This document shows, in pieces, positions 8,475 through 16,546 of a stretch of DNA of 32,080 bases (the stretch's first letter is position 1; each line of letters begins with the position of its first letter). The translations under genes were made by a program, and so were the position numbers. This stretch comes from Methylobacterium sp. NEAU K (GTDB lineage: Bacteria; Pseudomonadota; Alphaproteobacteria; Rhizobiales; Beijerinckiaceae): the NCBI RefSeq assembly GCF_030700285.1, contig NZ_JAUYZJ010000043.1, forward strand, positions 1-32,080, in the 5' to 3' direction. The notes beneath the pieces were generated by a model. The model searched no databases. It saw only the letters and a list, made by a program, of their open reading frames with translations, and was not told the origin of the DNA.

Positions 8475-9029
8475 TCAGTGCCTTCCAGCGGGGTCGGAGG
8501 AAGCGCGCGCGGGCAGGATGCGCCGCAGGACGCCGTCATGCCAGAGGTAGTGGTGGATGAGGGCGGCGGCGGCGTGGAAGAGCGCCACGGCCATCAGGAT
8601 GTTGGCCGCGAGCCCATGCCAATGGGTCAGCGGCCGGCGCCAATCCGGGTCACCGAGCTGCGGCAGCGCGAGCGGTCCGACCAGTGTGACGCCGCGAACG
8701 AAGGCGTTGGCGATGCCGAGCCCGGCGATCAGGAGGAGCAGCAGGTACAGGGCGGCATGGGTCGCCTTGGCGAGCACGTGCAAGGGGCCGGGATCCTCGA
8801 CCGGAAGTTGGCGTCCCCTCGTATGCCGCCAAGCCAGCAACGCGACGATGACACCGGTGAAGAGGAAGCCCAGGACGAAGTGGGCTGACCAGATCCCCGA
8901 GCGCAGCACGCCCTTGGGCACGATGTCTTCGAGGAAGGTGCCGATCAGCCAGAGGACCAGCACCAGCGTGGCCATCAGCCAGTGCAGCGTGACGGTGGCG
9001 TGGTCGTAGACGGCGTGTTGGCGCGGCAT
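8475..9029 (-). CDS. Cytochrome b561 (CybB-type membrane heme b protein)
   Basis: This 184-residue protein has four membrane helices and the histidine pattern of bacterial cytochrome b561: YDHATVTLHWLM at the N terminus, IWSAHFVLGF, KATHAALYLL, and HWHGLAANILMAVALFHA near the C terminus. The family passes electrons between periplasm and quinone; E. coli CybB oxidises superoxide and reduces ubiquinone. The frame is open upstream to 9203, but the ATG at 9029 places the conserved YDHxxxxLHW motif at the usual distance from the start. The ribosome site is only GGGATCC, which is weak. It sits between dps (62 bp upstream) and the VIT gene (5 bp downstream), so one transcript is likely. Confidence 0.92.
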   Translation of the reverse strand: MPRQHAVYDHATVTLHWLMATLVLVLWLIGTFLEDIVPKGVLRSGIWSAHFVLGFLFTGVIVALLAWRHTRGRQLPVEDPGPLHVLAKATHAALYLLLLLIAGLGIANAFVRGVTLVGPLALPQLGDPDWRRPLTHWHGLAANILMAVALFHAAAALIHHYLWHDGVLRRILPARASSDPAGRH

Positions 9030-9091
9030 GCAGGATCCCGTCTGGGACGTTCGCGCCTGTACCGGGGCGGCGCAGGCGCGAACGAGAGGTG

Positions 9092-9898
9092 TCAGGGTTT
9101 GGACGGCGCCTGCGGCGACAGGTCGACGGGCTTGTTGTCGTTCAGGTCCCGTCCCGTGTTCGGGTCGGTGCGGGTGCGCTGGAGCTGGGCGCGCATCTGC
9201 CACTGGTACTTGGCGATGCCGTGCTCGACCTCCTGCAGCAGGTTCGACGTAGTCGGGTCAACGTCTTCCGTCGCCTTGATGGCTGCGTTCACCTCCTCGC
9301 CGACCCGCTTGTAGGCGTTGGTGAACCACGAGAGGATCTGGGCATCGTCGAGGAACCCGCCTGGGATCTCGGGAACGCCGGAGGTCTTCACGATGGTGTT
9401 GGCGCGCCCGTCCGCCGAAGATCCGACCGCGAGCAGGCGCTCGGCGATGGTGTCGGCGTACTTCGACAGGCCCTCGTAATGCTCCTGAAGCAGCAAGTGC
9501 AGCGGGTAGTACAGGGTGCCGGAAGCGTTCCAGTGGGCCTGTTTGGTCTGGAGCTGGAGCTGCTGCAATTCGGTCAGGGTCTGCTGAAGGGCGGCGACAT
9601 CCTTCTCGACCGCATCTGGACCGCCGCCGAGATCGATGACCGGCTGGCCCGAGATCTCGTTGGTGGGGAAGGACCCGAGCGGTTGAGGGCTCGCGGCCCT
9701 GGTCTGCGAGGCGCCGCGGACATCGTCGGTCTTGATGGCGGAAGTGGGCTGGTCGGCTTGGGCGAGATCGATCCGCGAGAGGACCTTCATCGCGCTCGGG
9801 GCCGCCGGCGCAGGCACCGGCGAGCCATGGGCGAGTCCGGTCACCGGCATTGCCACGCTGACAAGGAGAACAGCGGAGCGGAGGGGGGCATGTTTCAT
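9092..9898 (-). CDS. Dps-like mini-ferritin with signal peptide (predicted periplasmic)
   Basis: This 268-residue protein combines a Sec signal peptide (residues 1-23: basic start, hydrophobic core, GLA/AHG cleavage zone) with a Dps four-helix ferritin domain from about 95 to 250. The dimer-interface ferroxidase ligands keep exact Dps spacing: His122 (AHWN), His134 (PLHLLL), Asp149 (YAD) and Glu153 (IAER). The position of the usual fifth acidic residue is Gln138. Residues 26-95 are a Pro/Ala-rich linker not found in typical 160-180 residue Dps proteins. Dps normally works in the cytoplasm, using peroxide to oxidise and store Fe2+; the export signal suggests a periplasmic version. It is the first gene of the unit with cytochrome b561 and VIT. 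The ribosome site at the ATG is weak. Confidence 0.9.
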   Translation of the reverse strand: MKHAPLRSAVLLVSVAMPVTGLAHGSPVPAPAAPSAMKVLSRIDLAQADQPTSAIKTDDVRGASQTRAASPQPLGSFPTNEISGQPVIDLGGGPDAVEKDVAALQQTLTELQQLQLQTKQAHWNASGTLYYPLHLLLQEHYEGLSKYADTIAERLLAVGSSADGRANTIVKTSGVPEIPGGFLDDAQILSWFTNAYKRVGEEVNAAIKATEDVDPTTSNLLQEVEHGIAKYQWQMRAQLQRTRTDPNTGRDLNDNKPVDLSPQAPSKP

Positions 9899-10096
9899 CA
9901 GGGACCGATGTGACCGGAATCACTGCCTCGCCCGGGTGGGCGCCGCGGTCCTCAAGAACGGACCCGTCTTAGAATCGTTCAGGTCTAACAGGAATTTTAA
10001 GCTGACAGGGGCCCCTGCGTCGGGTGGAAGACTCGATCCGGCCCCGACGTGCGAGCCAGCCAGGCACGGTTGCACCACCGGTGGCCCAGGTGACCC

Positions 10097-10410
10097 CGGC
10101 GCACCATCCCGCCAGCACGTCGGTCGCCTCCGAGAACAGGGGCACCGGGCAGAGCAGGTTCTTGACGGGCACCCTACCAGCGCCCGGACACGACGTCGGC
10201 CGAGGCGAGGGCGGAGGCGACGGCGCCGGGATTCGCCGCGTCCCCTGCGAACCGCCCCAGACCGGGTCCCGACAGGGTCATTCTCGCGGCGGATCGAGCA
10301 AAGGCCCGCACGCGATGCCCGGCCGCGAGGGCCGCCTTCACGGTTTCCAGGCGGATGCCCTTGCTGGCACCCATGACGAGGATGTGTGCCAGGTGTGCCG
10401 AGCCGCGCGA
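10097..10410 (-). pseudogene. Broken NAD(P)-binding (atypical SDR/NmrA-like) gene fragment
   Basis: Reading from about 10410, one frame gives LAHILVMGASKGIRLE, a Rossmann start, then a typical first half (AALAAGHRVRAFARSA; ASALASADVV) before a TAG at 10174-10176. The next frame continues the family pattern with VKNLLCPVPLFSEAT at about 10172-10097, where intact homologues read VVSALG followed by the LFSEAT segment. So a frameshift near 10180-10200 broke the gene, and everything after about 90 residues is lost. The glycine motif is also degraded (GASKGIRL for the usual GASGxxG pattern). It is probably non-functional. It lies between dps and the SOUL gene, in the same orientation as dps. Confidence 0.72.
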
Positions 10411-10517
10411 CAGGACCCGATGGGACGCGATCGCGCCATGCGGTCATCTGACCGACTGGAACGGCCGGCGGTGGTGGGCCTTAAGCGTCGGTAGGTCCCT
10501 CGTCGAACGCGGCCGCC

Positions 10518-11123
10518 ATGGACAAGTTCATCTACTACCTCGTGACCCTGCTCGAGTCGGCGCTCTCGGTCGTCGGCATCCGTGCGACCTATGAGCAGCC
10601 GCGTTACGCGGTGGTCGAGCGGCTCGACCGCGGGGTCGAGATCCGAGCCTATGACGGGCGCGTGGCCGTGGAGACGGATGCGCGGGGACAAGGGGACAGC
10701 GAGGCCTTCGGGCGGCTGTTCCGGTACATCACCGGCGCCAACGTCGGCGGCGACCGGATCGCGATGACGGCCCCCGTCGAGACCGGAGGCCGCCTGATCG
10801 CGATGACGGTCCCGGTCGAGCAGGGCGCCGAAGGGACGATGCGGTTCTACCTTCCGCGGCAGGTCGCCGAGGCCGGCGCGCTGGAGCCGACCGAGGCCGG
10901 AGTCAGGCTCGTGCGAGTTCCTCCGGAACGGTTGGCGGTCCTCCGCTTCTCCGGCGGTGCATCGCCCGGGGCGAGGGAGGAGCAGATCAAGGTCCTGGAA
11001 CAGGTATTGGACGCTGCCGGACGGAAGCCGGTGGGGGCTTCCTTCTTCATGGGGTACGATCCGCCTTTCGCGGTGCCCTTCCTGCGGAGAAACGAGGTTG
11101 CGGTGCGATTGCCGGCGCCGTGA
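10518..11123 (+). CDS. SOUL family heme-binding protein
   Basis: This 201-residue protein matches the SOUL/HBP heme-binding family: YEQPRYAVVERLDRGVEIR near the N terminus, then FGRLFRYITGAN, IAMTAPVE and IAMTVPVE, and a C-terminal FFMGYDPPFAVPFLRRNEV stretch. SOUL proteins bind heme or tetrapyrroles; bacterial members have no firm reaction. The first 20 residues are hydrophobic (FIYYLVTLLESALSVVG) and may be an uncleaved membrane anchor, which would put the domain in the periplasm. The start ATG has only a weak ribosome site. It is read away from the dps unit. It is the last heme- or iron-linked gene of the 2764-11123 stretch. Confidence 0.9.
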   Translation: MDKFIYYLVTLLESALSVVGIRATYEQPRYAVVERLDRGVEIRAYDGRVAVETDARGQGDSEAFGRLFRYITGANVGGDRIAMTAPVETGGRLIAMTVPVEQGAEGTMRFYLPRQVAEAGALEPTEAGVRLVRVPPERLAVLRFSGGASPGAREEQIKVLEQVLDAAGRKPVGASFFMGYDPPFAVPFLRRNEVAVRLPAP

Positions 11124-11434
11124 CCGGGAAGGACTGCATCCGGGGCTTTGACGCTCACTGGGTCGGGACAAGCATCTCGGAGTGCAATCCGTCTGGGTCG
11201 AGGGTGCGGTGGAAGCTGCCTGCTAGGCTACGCGCGGTGGTCTGCTCGGGCAGACGCTCGGCCTCGTCCTCGCGCGTGTGTTGATAGGCGTTGGCGGGTG
11301 ACCCGCCGCGCGTAGCATTTTCAAGTCGGTACAATACCGATCTGCGGCGGAATCCCAACCCGGCGCACAATCTCAGGTGCAAGGATTGCATCGGCTGGTA
11401 CGGTAGCACGGGTTGAATCGAAGGCGCCGCGGTC
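11124..11434. other. Intergenic region between convergent genes
   Basis: The SOUL gene and the MetX-like gene converge here over 311 bases. A perfect inverted repeat, GGCGGGT-G-ACCCGCC, lies at 11293-11307 and is followed on the plus strand by GCGCGTAGCATTTT; it may act as a weak terminator for the SOUL transcript. A GTG-started 84-codon minus frame (11155-11409) has no recognisable motif and is not called. Confidence 0.5.
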
Positions 11435-12553
11435 TCAGCGCCGGCGCGTCGTGGCGACGCTCTCGAGGAACGGGCGCACAGCTGCGTTCATGAAGTCGAC
11501 GTCGGCCGCCTTGGCGGCGCTGCCGGCGGTGTGCCCCTGGACGGAGGGAATCGCGACCACGCTGGCGTCCGGGATATAGGCGCCGGCCTCGCGCGCCTCC
11601 GCGACGGGATTGTAGAGGTCGAGGTCGCCGCCGGTGATGATCAAGGTGCGGGCCTTGATGGCGGCAAGCGCCTTGAGGTGGTCGCCGCCGTACCCCGGTG
11701 TCTGGCCGACGTCGTGCCGGTCATAGGCCCAGGTCTGGGCGATCCAGTCGTTGGCGTCGAAGCCGGTCTTGAGCACCGCCTCCTCCTGCGACCGCATCCA
11801 CGGCAGGATGTCGAGCGCGTGCGGAGCGATGCCGCGGAGCGCGTCCGGCGTGCGGGTGGCCAGGACCTGCAGGATGTCGGCGCGCAGCCGCCAGCCCAGC
11901 TCCGGTTGCGTCTCGTAGGCCCCGCCCTTGAACGCCGGGTCGAGCATCAGCGCCTTGCGGGTGGCCGCATTGACGGCGATCGACCAGGGCGCGGTGCGGG
12001 CCATCGGCGTGATCGCCACCAGCGCGTCCATCAGATCCGGATGGCTGACGCCCCATTGCAGGGCCTGCATCCCGCCCATCGAGGCGCCTGCGACCGCCAC
12101 GAGGTGGGTGATGCCCAGGTGATCGAGGAGCAGCTTCTGGCTCGCCACCATGTCGCGGATGGAGAAGTGCGGGAAGGCTGTCCCGTGCTGGCTCGCGCTG
12201 TTGCTCGGACTGGTGGTCAGGCCGTTGCCGATCGCGTCGGTGGCGATGATGAAGTACTTGTCGGTATCGAGGGCCTTGCCCGGGCCGATCAGGAAATCGA
12301 TCCTGTGGTGGTTGCCGCCGATCGCGGTCACCATCAGGATGGCGTTGGACTTGTCGGCGTTCAGCGTGCCGTGTGTGACGTAGGAGATCGCAAAGTCCCG
12401 GATTGCCTCCCCGCCCTCCAGGGGCAAGTCGCCGATGCGGTAGAGTTGATGGGGCGGCGCAGTCGGCCCGTGCGCCTGCGCGGTCGACAGGCTTGTCAGC
12501 GACAGGAGGGCGGCGAAGGCACAGACCCTCGCTCCGGCACGGCGTAGCCTCAT
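11435..12553 (-). CDS. Exported alpha/beta hydrolase related to homoserine O-acetyltransferase (MetX-like)
   Basis: This 372-residue alpha/beta hydrolase has the MetX-type nucleophile elbow AGASMGGMQALQWG (Ser158), the strand DKYFIIATDAIGNG, and a likely acid and base in ITGGDLDLY and VQGHTAGSA. Unlike biosynthetic MetX it begins with a Sec signal peptide (RRAGARVCAFAALLSLTS, cleavage near AQA-HG), so it should act in the periplasm, where acetyl-CoA is not available. A hydrolase or esterase role is therefore more likely than methionine synthesis; the substrate is unknown. The start ATG follows AGGGAG at 7-nt spacing. It stands alone: 190 bp separate its start from the MFS gene stop upstream. 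Confidence 0.85.
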   Translation of the reverse strand: MRLRRAGARVCAFAALLSLTSLSTAQAHGPTAPPHQLYRIGDLPLEGGEAIRDFAISYVTHGTLNADKSNAILMVTAIGGNHHRIDFLIGPGKALDTDKYFIIATDAIGNGLTTSPSNSASQHGTAFPHFSIRDMVASQKLLLDHLGITHLVAVAGASMGGMQALQWGVSHPDLMDALVAITPMARTAPWSIAVNAATRKALMLDPAFKGGAYETQPELGWRLRADILQVLATRTPDALRGIAPHALDILPWMRSQEEAVLKTGFDANDWIAQTWAYDRHDVGQTPGYGGDHLKALAAIKARTLIITGGDLDLYNPVAEAREAGAYIPDASVVAIPSVQGHTAGSAAKAADVDFMNAAVRPFLESVATTRRR

Positions 12554-12743
12554 CCGTCTGCTCCCTGTGTGCGATTTCGCTGACCGCTTGGTTCATCGTG
12601 CGGGGACGCAGTCGCGGTCGGTGACGGTATCCTCGCCCCGCCCGCGATAGCCGGCCCGTTGAAGGCGGCGCCGCGATGCGGGCGTCGATCGGTAGCGCGG
12701 ACCGAACCTCTGCGCACCGTGCAATCTCGCCAGCCAGCCGGGG

Positions 12744-14141
12744 TCAGACGAGGGGCCGGGGAAGCGGATCCCGCGCCGTGGCCTCGCCCGCCGGGACGAT
12801 CCCGGCCTCCAGGCTCTCGAGGCTCTGGCTGCGCGGCTCGACGCCGAACAGCGCCACCGCGGCGATCTGCACGGCGAGCAGCCCGATCATCAGGCCGGTC
12901 ACGCCCGCGATGCCGTAGGTCTCGAACAGGGTGACGACCAGGAAGGGCGTCACGATGGTGGCCCCGCGGCCGACCGTGTTGCACAGGCCGGAGGCCCGCA
13001 GCCGCACCTCGGTCGGGAAGAGTTCGGGGATGTAGATCCCGAACAGCAGTGCCACGAGCACGTAGATCGGCACCGTCAGGCCGAAGCCAACCAGCGGCAG
13101 CAGGACCGGATCCAGGGTCATCGGGTAGAGGATGCCGAACACGATGGCCGTCGCCGAGGCTCCGATGATCGTCGGCTTGCGGCCCCAGCGGTCGGCGGTC
13201 AGCGCGCCGATCGCGCTGCCCACCGGCGCCCCGAGTCCCATCAGCAGCGCGTAGCCGAAGGAGGTCGCCACGCTCAGGCCCTGCCGGATGAAGAAGGTCG
13301 GCAGCCACGTCACGAAGCCGTAGAGTAGCGTGTTGATCACCACGAGGCACAGGCAGCCGAGCAGGAGCCGCGACAGCAGCGGCGGGCGGAACAGCGCGCC
13401 CAGGCCGAGTTGCACGGCCGGTGCCATGGCGGCGGCCGGCGGCAGGGCCGCCCCGCGGCTCGCCTCGGCCTCGATCGCCCGCATCAACGCTTCAGCCTCG
13501 GCGTGGCGCCCGACCGCTTCGAGCCAGCGCGGCGACTCGGGCAGGCTCTTGCGCGCGTACCAGACGGCCAACGCCCCGAACCCGCCGAGGGCGAACATCG
13601 CCCGCCAGCCGAAGGCCGGGATCACGAAATAGCCGAGCAGGGAGGCCGCGGGCAGGCCCGTGACCACGAACACCGCCATCAGGCCGAGGAAGCGCCCGCG
13701 CGAGCGCGCCGGCACGAACTCGGTCATGGTCGAGTAGCCCACCACGTTCTCGGCCCCGAGCCCCACGCCCATGACGAAGCGCAGGATGATCAGGACGGTC
13801 ATGTTCGGGGCGAACGCCGCGCCGAGGGCGGCGAGCCCGAACACGAGCAGGTTGGCCTGATAGGTGAACCGCCGGCCGTAGCGGTCGCCGAAGAAGCCCG
13901 TGAGGAACGAGCCGGCCATCATCCCCACGAAGGTCGCCGAGACGAACCACGCATTCTGCGGCAGGGTCGAGAAGCCGCTCTTCAGGGTCGCGCCGAGCAC
14001 AGTGGCGGCGATGTAGATGTCGAAGCCGTCGAAGAACATCCCGATCCCGATCAGCCACATGATGCGGCGATGGAACGGGCCGATCGGGAGACGATCGAGG
14101 CGGCCTCCGGCGTTGACAGCCGGGCTCACGGACTCGGGCAT
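12744..14141 (-). CDS. MFS transporter, aromatic-acid/sugar-porter type
   Basis: This 465-residue major facilitator protein has about 12 membrane helices. Helix 1 carries FFDGFDIYIAATVLG, with the acidic pair typical of aromatic acid:H+ symporters. Motif A GDRYGRR (85-91) lies between helices 2 and 3, PESPRWLEAVGR follows helix 6, and DRWGRKPTIIG is the second-half counterpart of motif A. It probably imports an organic acid by proton symport; the substrate is unknown. The ATG at 14141 has a good ribosome site (GGAAGGAAA). The same frame runs open far upstream through the aldehyde dehydrogenase out of frame, a high-GC artefact. It is the last gene of the gntR-ALDH-MFS unit, 83 bp after the ALDH stop. 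Confidence 0.92.
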   Translation of the reverse strand: MPESVSPAVNAGGRLDRLPIGPFHRRIMWLIGIGMFFDGFDIYIAATVLGATLKSGFSTLPQNAWFVSATFVGMMAGSFLTGFFGDRYGRRFTYQANLLVFGLAALGAAFAPNMTVLIILRFVMGVGLGAENVVGYSTMTEFVPARSRGRFLGLMAVFVVTGLPAASLLGYFVIPAFGWRAMFALGGFGALAVWYARKSLPESPRWLEAVGRHAEAEALMRAIEAEASRGAALPPAAAMAPAVQLGLGALFRPPLLSRLLLGCLCLVVINTLLYGFVTWLPTFFIRQGLSVATSFGYALLMGLGAPVGSAIGALTADRWGRKPTIIGASATAIVFGILYPMTLDPVLLPLVGFGLTVPIYVLVALLFGIYIPELFPTEVRLRASGLCNTVGRGATIVTPFLVVTLFETYGIAGVTGLMIGLLAVQIAAVALFGVEPRSQSLESLEAGIVPAGEATARDPLPRPLV

Positions 14142-14224
14142 GGGGCGTTTCCTTCCGCGGGTGCAGGGCCGGCGCGGAAGGGGTCCGTCTGGCGCGGACC
14201 TCTCACCCCCCGCGCCGTCGTCGG

Positions 14225-15754
14225 TCAGTTCAGGCGGCGCTGGCCGGCCGTGTCGCGGTACCAGTCGAAGGGACCGTCGCCGGTCGCCAGCATGATGCTC
14301 TTCACGTCGAAATGGTCGTTGAAGCTCTCGATGCCGCATTCGCGGCCGAGGCCGCTGTCGCCGACACCGCCCCAGGGGGAGGCCGGGTCGAGGCGGTGGT
14401 GGTCGTTGATCCAGACGATGCCGGCCTTGACCGCATGTGCGACCCGGTGGGCCCGGGCGACGTCGCGGGTGCGCACGGCCGCGGCCAAGCCGAAGGGCGA
14501 GTCGTTGGCGAGCCTGAGGGCGTCGGCCTCGTCCTCGAAGCGGGTGACGCTGGTGAACGGCCCGAACACCTCCTCCTGGAAGATGCGCATATCCGAGCGC
14601 ACGTCGGCAAAGACGGTGGGTTCCACGAAATAGCCGCCCTCGAAGCCCGGCACCTGCGCGGCCCGCCCCCCGGCCACCGCGCGGGCGCCCTCGTCGCGGC
14701 CGTAGCCGGCATAGGCCAGCACCCGCTCGCGCTGGCGCTCGGAGATGACGGGCCCGAGTTGGGTCGCCGGATCGAAGGGGTCGCCGAGGCGGATCGAGGC
14801 GGTCTTGGCGGCGAGCCGCTCCACGAACTCGTCGTAGATCGAGGCCTGGACGATATGGCGGCTGCCGCAGACGCAGGTCTGGCCGGCGCCGATGAAGGCG
14901 CCGAAGGCCGCGTAGTTCACCGCCCGCTCGACGTCGAAATCCTCGAACACCATCACGGGCGTCTTGCCGCCGAGCTCCATGGTCTGATGGGCGAAGACCT
15001 TCGCTGCCGCCGAACCCGCCAAGCGGCCGGCCTCGGTGCCGCCGGTGAGCACCAGCTTGTTGATGTCGCGGTGCTCGGCGAGCGCCTTGCCGGTCGAGGC
15101 GCCGAGGCCGAGGACGATGTTGAATACGCCGGGCGGCAGGCCGGCCTCGGTGAAGATCTGCGCGAGCTTCAGCGTCGTGAGCGGGGTGTACTCGGAGGGC
15201 TTGACCACCGTGGTGCAGCCGGTGGCGAGCACGACGGCCAGCGACTTGCACAGGATCATCAGCGGGTGGTTGAACGGCGTGCAGTTGGCCACCACCCCGA
15301 TCGGGGTGCGCCGCGTGTAGTTGAGGTAATTGCCCTCGACCGGGATCACGTCGTCGCGCCGCGCGAGCGCCACGCCCGCGAAGTAGCGGAAGAAGTCCGG
15401 CAGCCGCGAGAGCTGAGCCCGGGTCTCGTTGACGGGCCGGCCGTTGTTGGTGGTCTCCAGGCGGTAGAGCGCGTCGAGGTTGGCCTCGAACGCGTCCGCC
15501 AAGCGGTTCACGAGGCGAGCGCGGGCACGCACGTCCATGCCGCCCCACGCCCGGCCCTCGAAGGCGGCGCGGGCCGAGCGCATCGCGCGGTCGACGTCGG
15601 CCGGACCCGAGTTCGGGATGCGCGCGATGACCGCGCCCGTGGCCGGATTGCGCACGTCGATCAGCGTACCGTCACCGGCCTCGATCTCGCGCCCGTCGAT
15701 GAAGTTGCCCCGGGTCTCGACCGGGGTGTCGGGCGAGGGCTCGCGCAGGATCAT
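14225..15754 (-). CDS. NAD(P)-dependent aldehyde dehydrogenase
   Basis: This 509-residue cytoplasmic enzyme oxidises an aldehyde to its acid. Catalytic residues are in place: Asn162 (CTPFNHPL), Lys185 (VVKPSEYTP), Glu260 (MELGGKTP) and Cys294 (GQTCVCGSR). The late motif EEVFGPF is also present, and length is normal for the family. A GGT replaces the commoner GST in the cofactor loop (LTGGTEAGR). The ATG follows GGGAG at 8-nt spacing. It lies 58 bp after the GntR gene and 83 bp before the MFS gene, so the three probably form one operon for uptake and oxidation of a carbon source. Substrate cannot be assigned; hydroxymuconic- or betaine-aldehyde-type activity would be guesses. Confidence 0.95.
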   Translation of the reverse strand: MILREPSPDTPVETRGNFIDGREIEAGDGTLIDVRNPATGAVIARIPNSGPADVDRAMRSARAAFEGRAWGGMDVRARARLVNRLADAFEANLDALYRLETTNNGRPVNETRAQLSRLPDFFRYFAGVALARRDDVIPVEGNYLNYTRRTPIGVVANCTPFNHPLMILCKSLAVVLATGCTTVVKPSEYTPLTTLKLAQIFTEAGLPPGVFNIVLGLGASTGKALAEHRDINKLVLTGGTEAGRLAGSAAAKVFAHQTMELGGKTPVMVFEDFDVERAVNYAAFGAFIGAGQTCVCGSRHIVQASIYDEFVERLAAKTASIRLGDPFDPATQLGPVISERQRERVLAYAGYGRDEGARAVAGGRAAQVPGFEGGYFVEPTVFADVRSDMRIFQEEVFGPFTSVTRFEDEADALRLANDSPFGLAAAVRTRDVARAHRVAHAVKAGIVWINDHHRLDPASPWGGVGDSGLGRECGIESFNDHFDVKSIMLATGDGPFDWYRDTAGQRRLN

Positions 15755-15812
15755 GGTGTCACTCCCGTGTGTCGTGCCGCGCGCCGGTGGGTTCCGACGT
15801 CGCGAGAATGCC

Positions 15813-16478
15813 TCAGAGGACGACCGCGCTGCGCTCCAGCGCGGTCAGGATGCGTCGCTCGGCCTGCGCGACGTGCTCGCGCACGAGGCGCTTGGCGCCG
15901 CGCCCGTCGCGGCGCTGGAGCGCGTCGATGATGCTCGCGTGCTCGGCCACCAGCTGGGCCGGGTCGCGTCCGCGGATGCCCTCCAGGCTGACGCGCACGA
16001 GACGATCAGCCTGCTCGACGAGGTCGCGCACAGTCGCGGCCATGCGCCGGTTGCCCGAGGCCTCGGCGAGCGCGATGTGGAAAGCGCGATTGTCCGCGAT
16101 GAAATCGGCGCCCTCGGGCGCGATACGGAAGGCGTCGAGGGCCGCTAGCACCGCCCCGGGCGCGTTGGCGGCGGCCTCCGCGGCGCAGGCCGGCTCGAGC
16201 GCGAGGCGCATGCGCAGCAGATCGCGTGCATCTGCAACCGAAATCGCGTTGATCTGATATCCCTGCCGGGCATGAACTGTCACCAAGCGCTCGCGCTCCA
16301 GCCGCAGCAGCGCTTCGCGGACAGGTTGCCGGCTGACAGCATAGCGCTCGGCCAACTCCTGCTCTCGCACGTCTGCGCCTGGACGCAGGACGCAGGCGAG
16401 GATGTCGGCGCGGATCGCCGCGTAGATGTTGTCCCGGAGCAGCACGAATGGCCTCGTTGAGTCGCGCCATGCTGCCAT
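15813..16478 (-). CDS. GntR family transcriptional regulator (FadR/FCD subgroup)
   Basis: This 221-residue regulator has an N-terminal winged helix-turn-helix (about 15-75; ELAERYAVSRQPVREALLRLE is the recognition region) and a C-terminal all-helical FCD ligand domain. The latter contains the metal-site style residues DNRAFHIALAEASGN and VAEHASIIDAL. Members bind operators as dimers and release on binding an organic acid. It heads the likely operon with the aldehyde dehydrogenase and MFS porter and is divergent from the alpha/beta hydrolase. A short inverted repeat touches its start codon and another lies upstream of the hydrolase. No ribosome site is evident before the ATG, which itself abuts the inverted repeat. 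Confidence 0.92.
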   Translation of the reverse strand: MAAWRDSTRPFVLLRDNIYAAIRADILACVLRPGADVREQELAERYAVSRQPVREALLRLERERLVTVHARQGYQINAISVADARDLLRMRLALEPACAAEAAANAPGAVLAALDAFRIAPEGADFIADNRAFHIALAEASGNRRMAATVRDLVEQADRLVRVSLEGIRGRDPAQLVAEHASIIDALQRRDGRGAKRLVREHVAQAERRILTALERSAVVL

Positions 16479-16479
16479 T

Positions 16480-16493
16480 CGTGAAATATCACG
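16480..16493. promoter_or_regulatory. Possible operator, inverted repeat CGTGA-N4-TCACG
   Basis: Five-base arms (16480-16484 and 16489-16493) flank AATA in the 93-bp divergent gap between gntR and the hydrolase. It directly abuts the gntR start codon, so binding would block gntR expression. The spacing and symmetry suit a GntR dimer, but the link is inferred from position only. Confidence 0.35.
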
Positions 16494-16524
16494 TCAACTG
16501 GGTTGCGGTCATGCGAGCGCGATG

Positions 16525-16546
16525 CGACAGCGGATCGAAGCTGTCG
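16525..16546. promoter_or_regulatory. Possible operator, inverted repeat CGACAGC-N8-GCTGTCG
   Basis: Exact 7-bp arms (16525-16531 and 16540-16546) flank 8 bases, ending 25 bp before the hydrolase ATG at 16572. It lies where a repressor or activator of the hydrolase would sit. It differs in sequence from the repeat at 16480-16493, so the two are probably not sites for the same protein. Confidence 0.35.

Noticed and set aside
11155..11409. GTG-started 84-codon minus frame between the SOUL and MetX-like genes
   Set aside because: No motif, no ribosome site, and its composition looks like non-coding GC-rich DNA.
14182..14200. GGTCCG-N7-CGGACC hairpin between ALDH and MFS genes
   Set aside because: Short stem without a T tract; not enough to call a terminator or attenuator.
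12744..15548. A 934-codon minus frame spanning the MFS gene and much of the ALDH gene
   Set aside because: Only the last 465 codons match MFS; the rest is out of frame with the intact ALDH gene and is a chance extension.
14312..15931. Plus-strand frame of about 539 codons opposite the aldehyde dehydrogenase
   Set aside because: It mirrors ALDH codons and has no recognisable domain.
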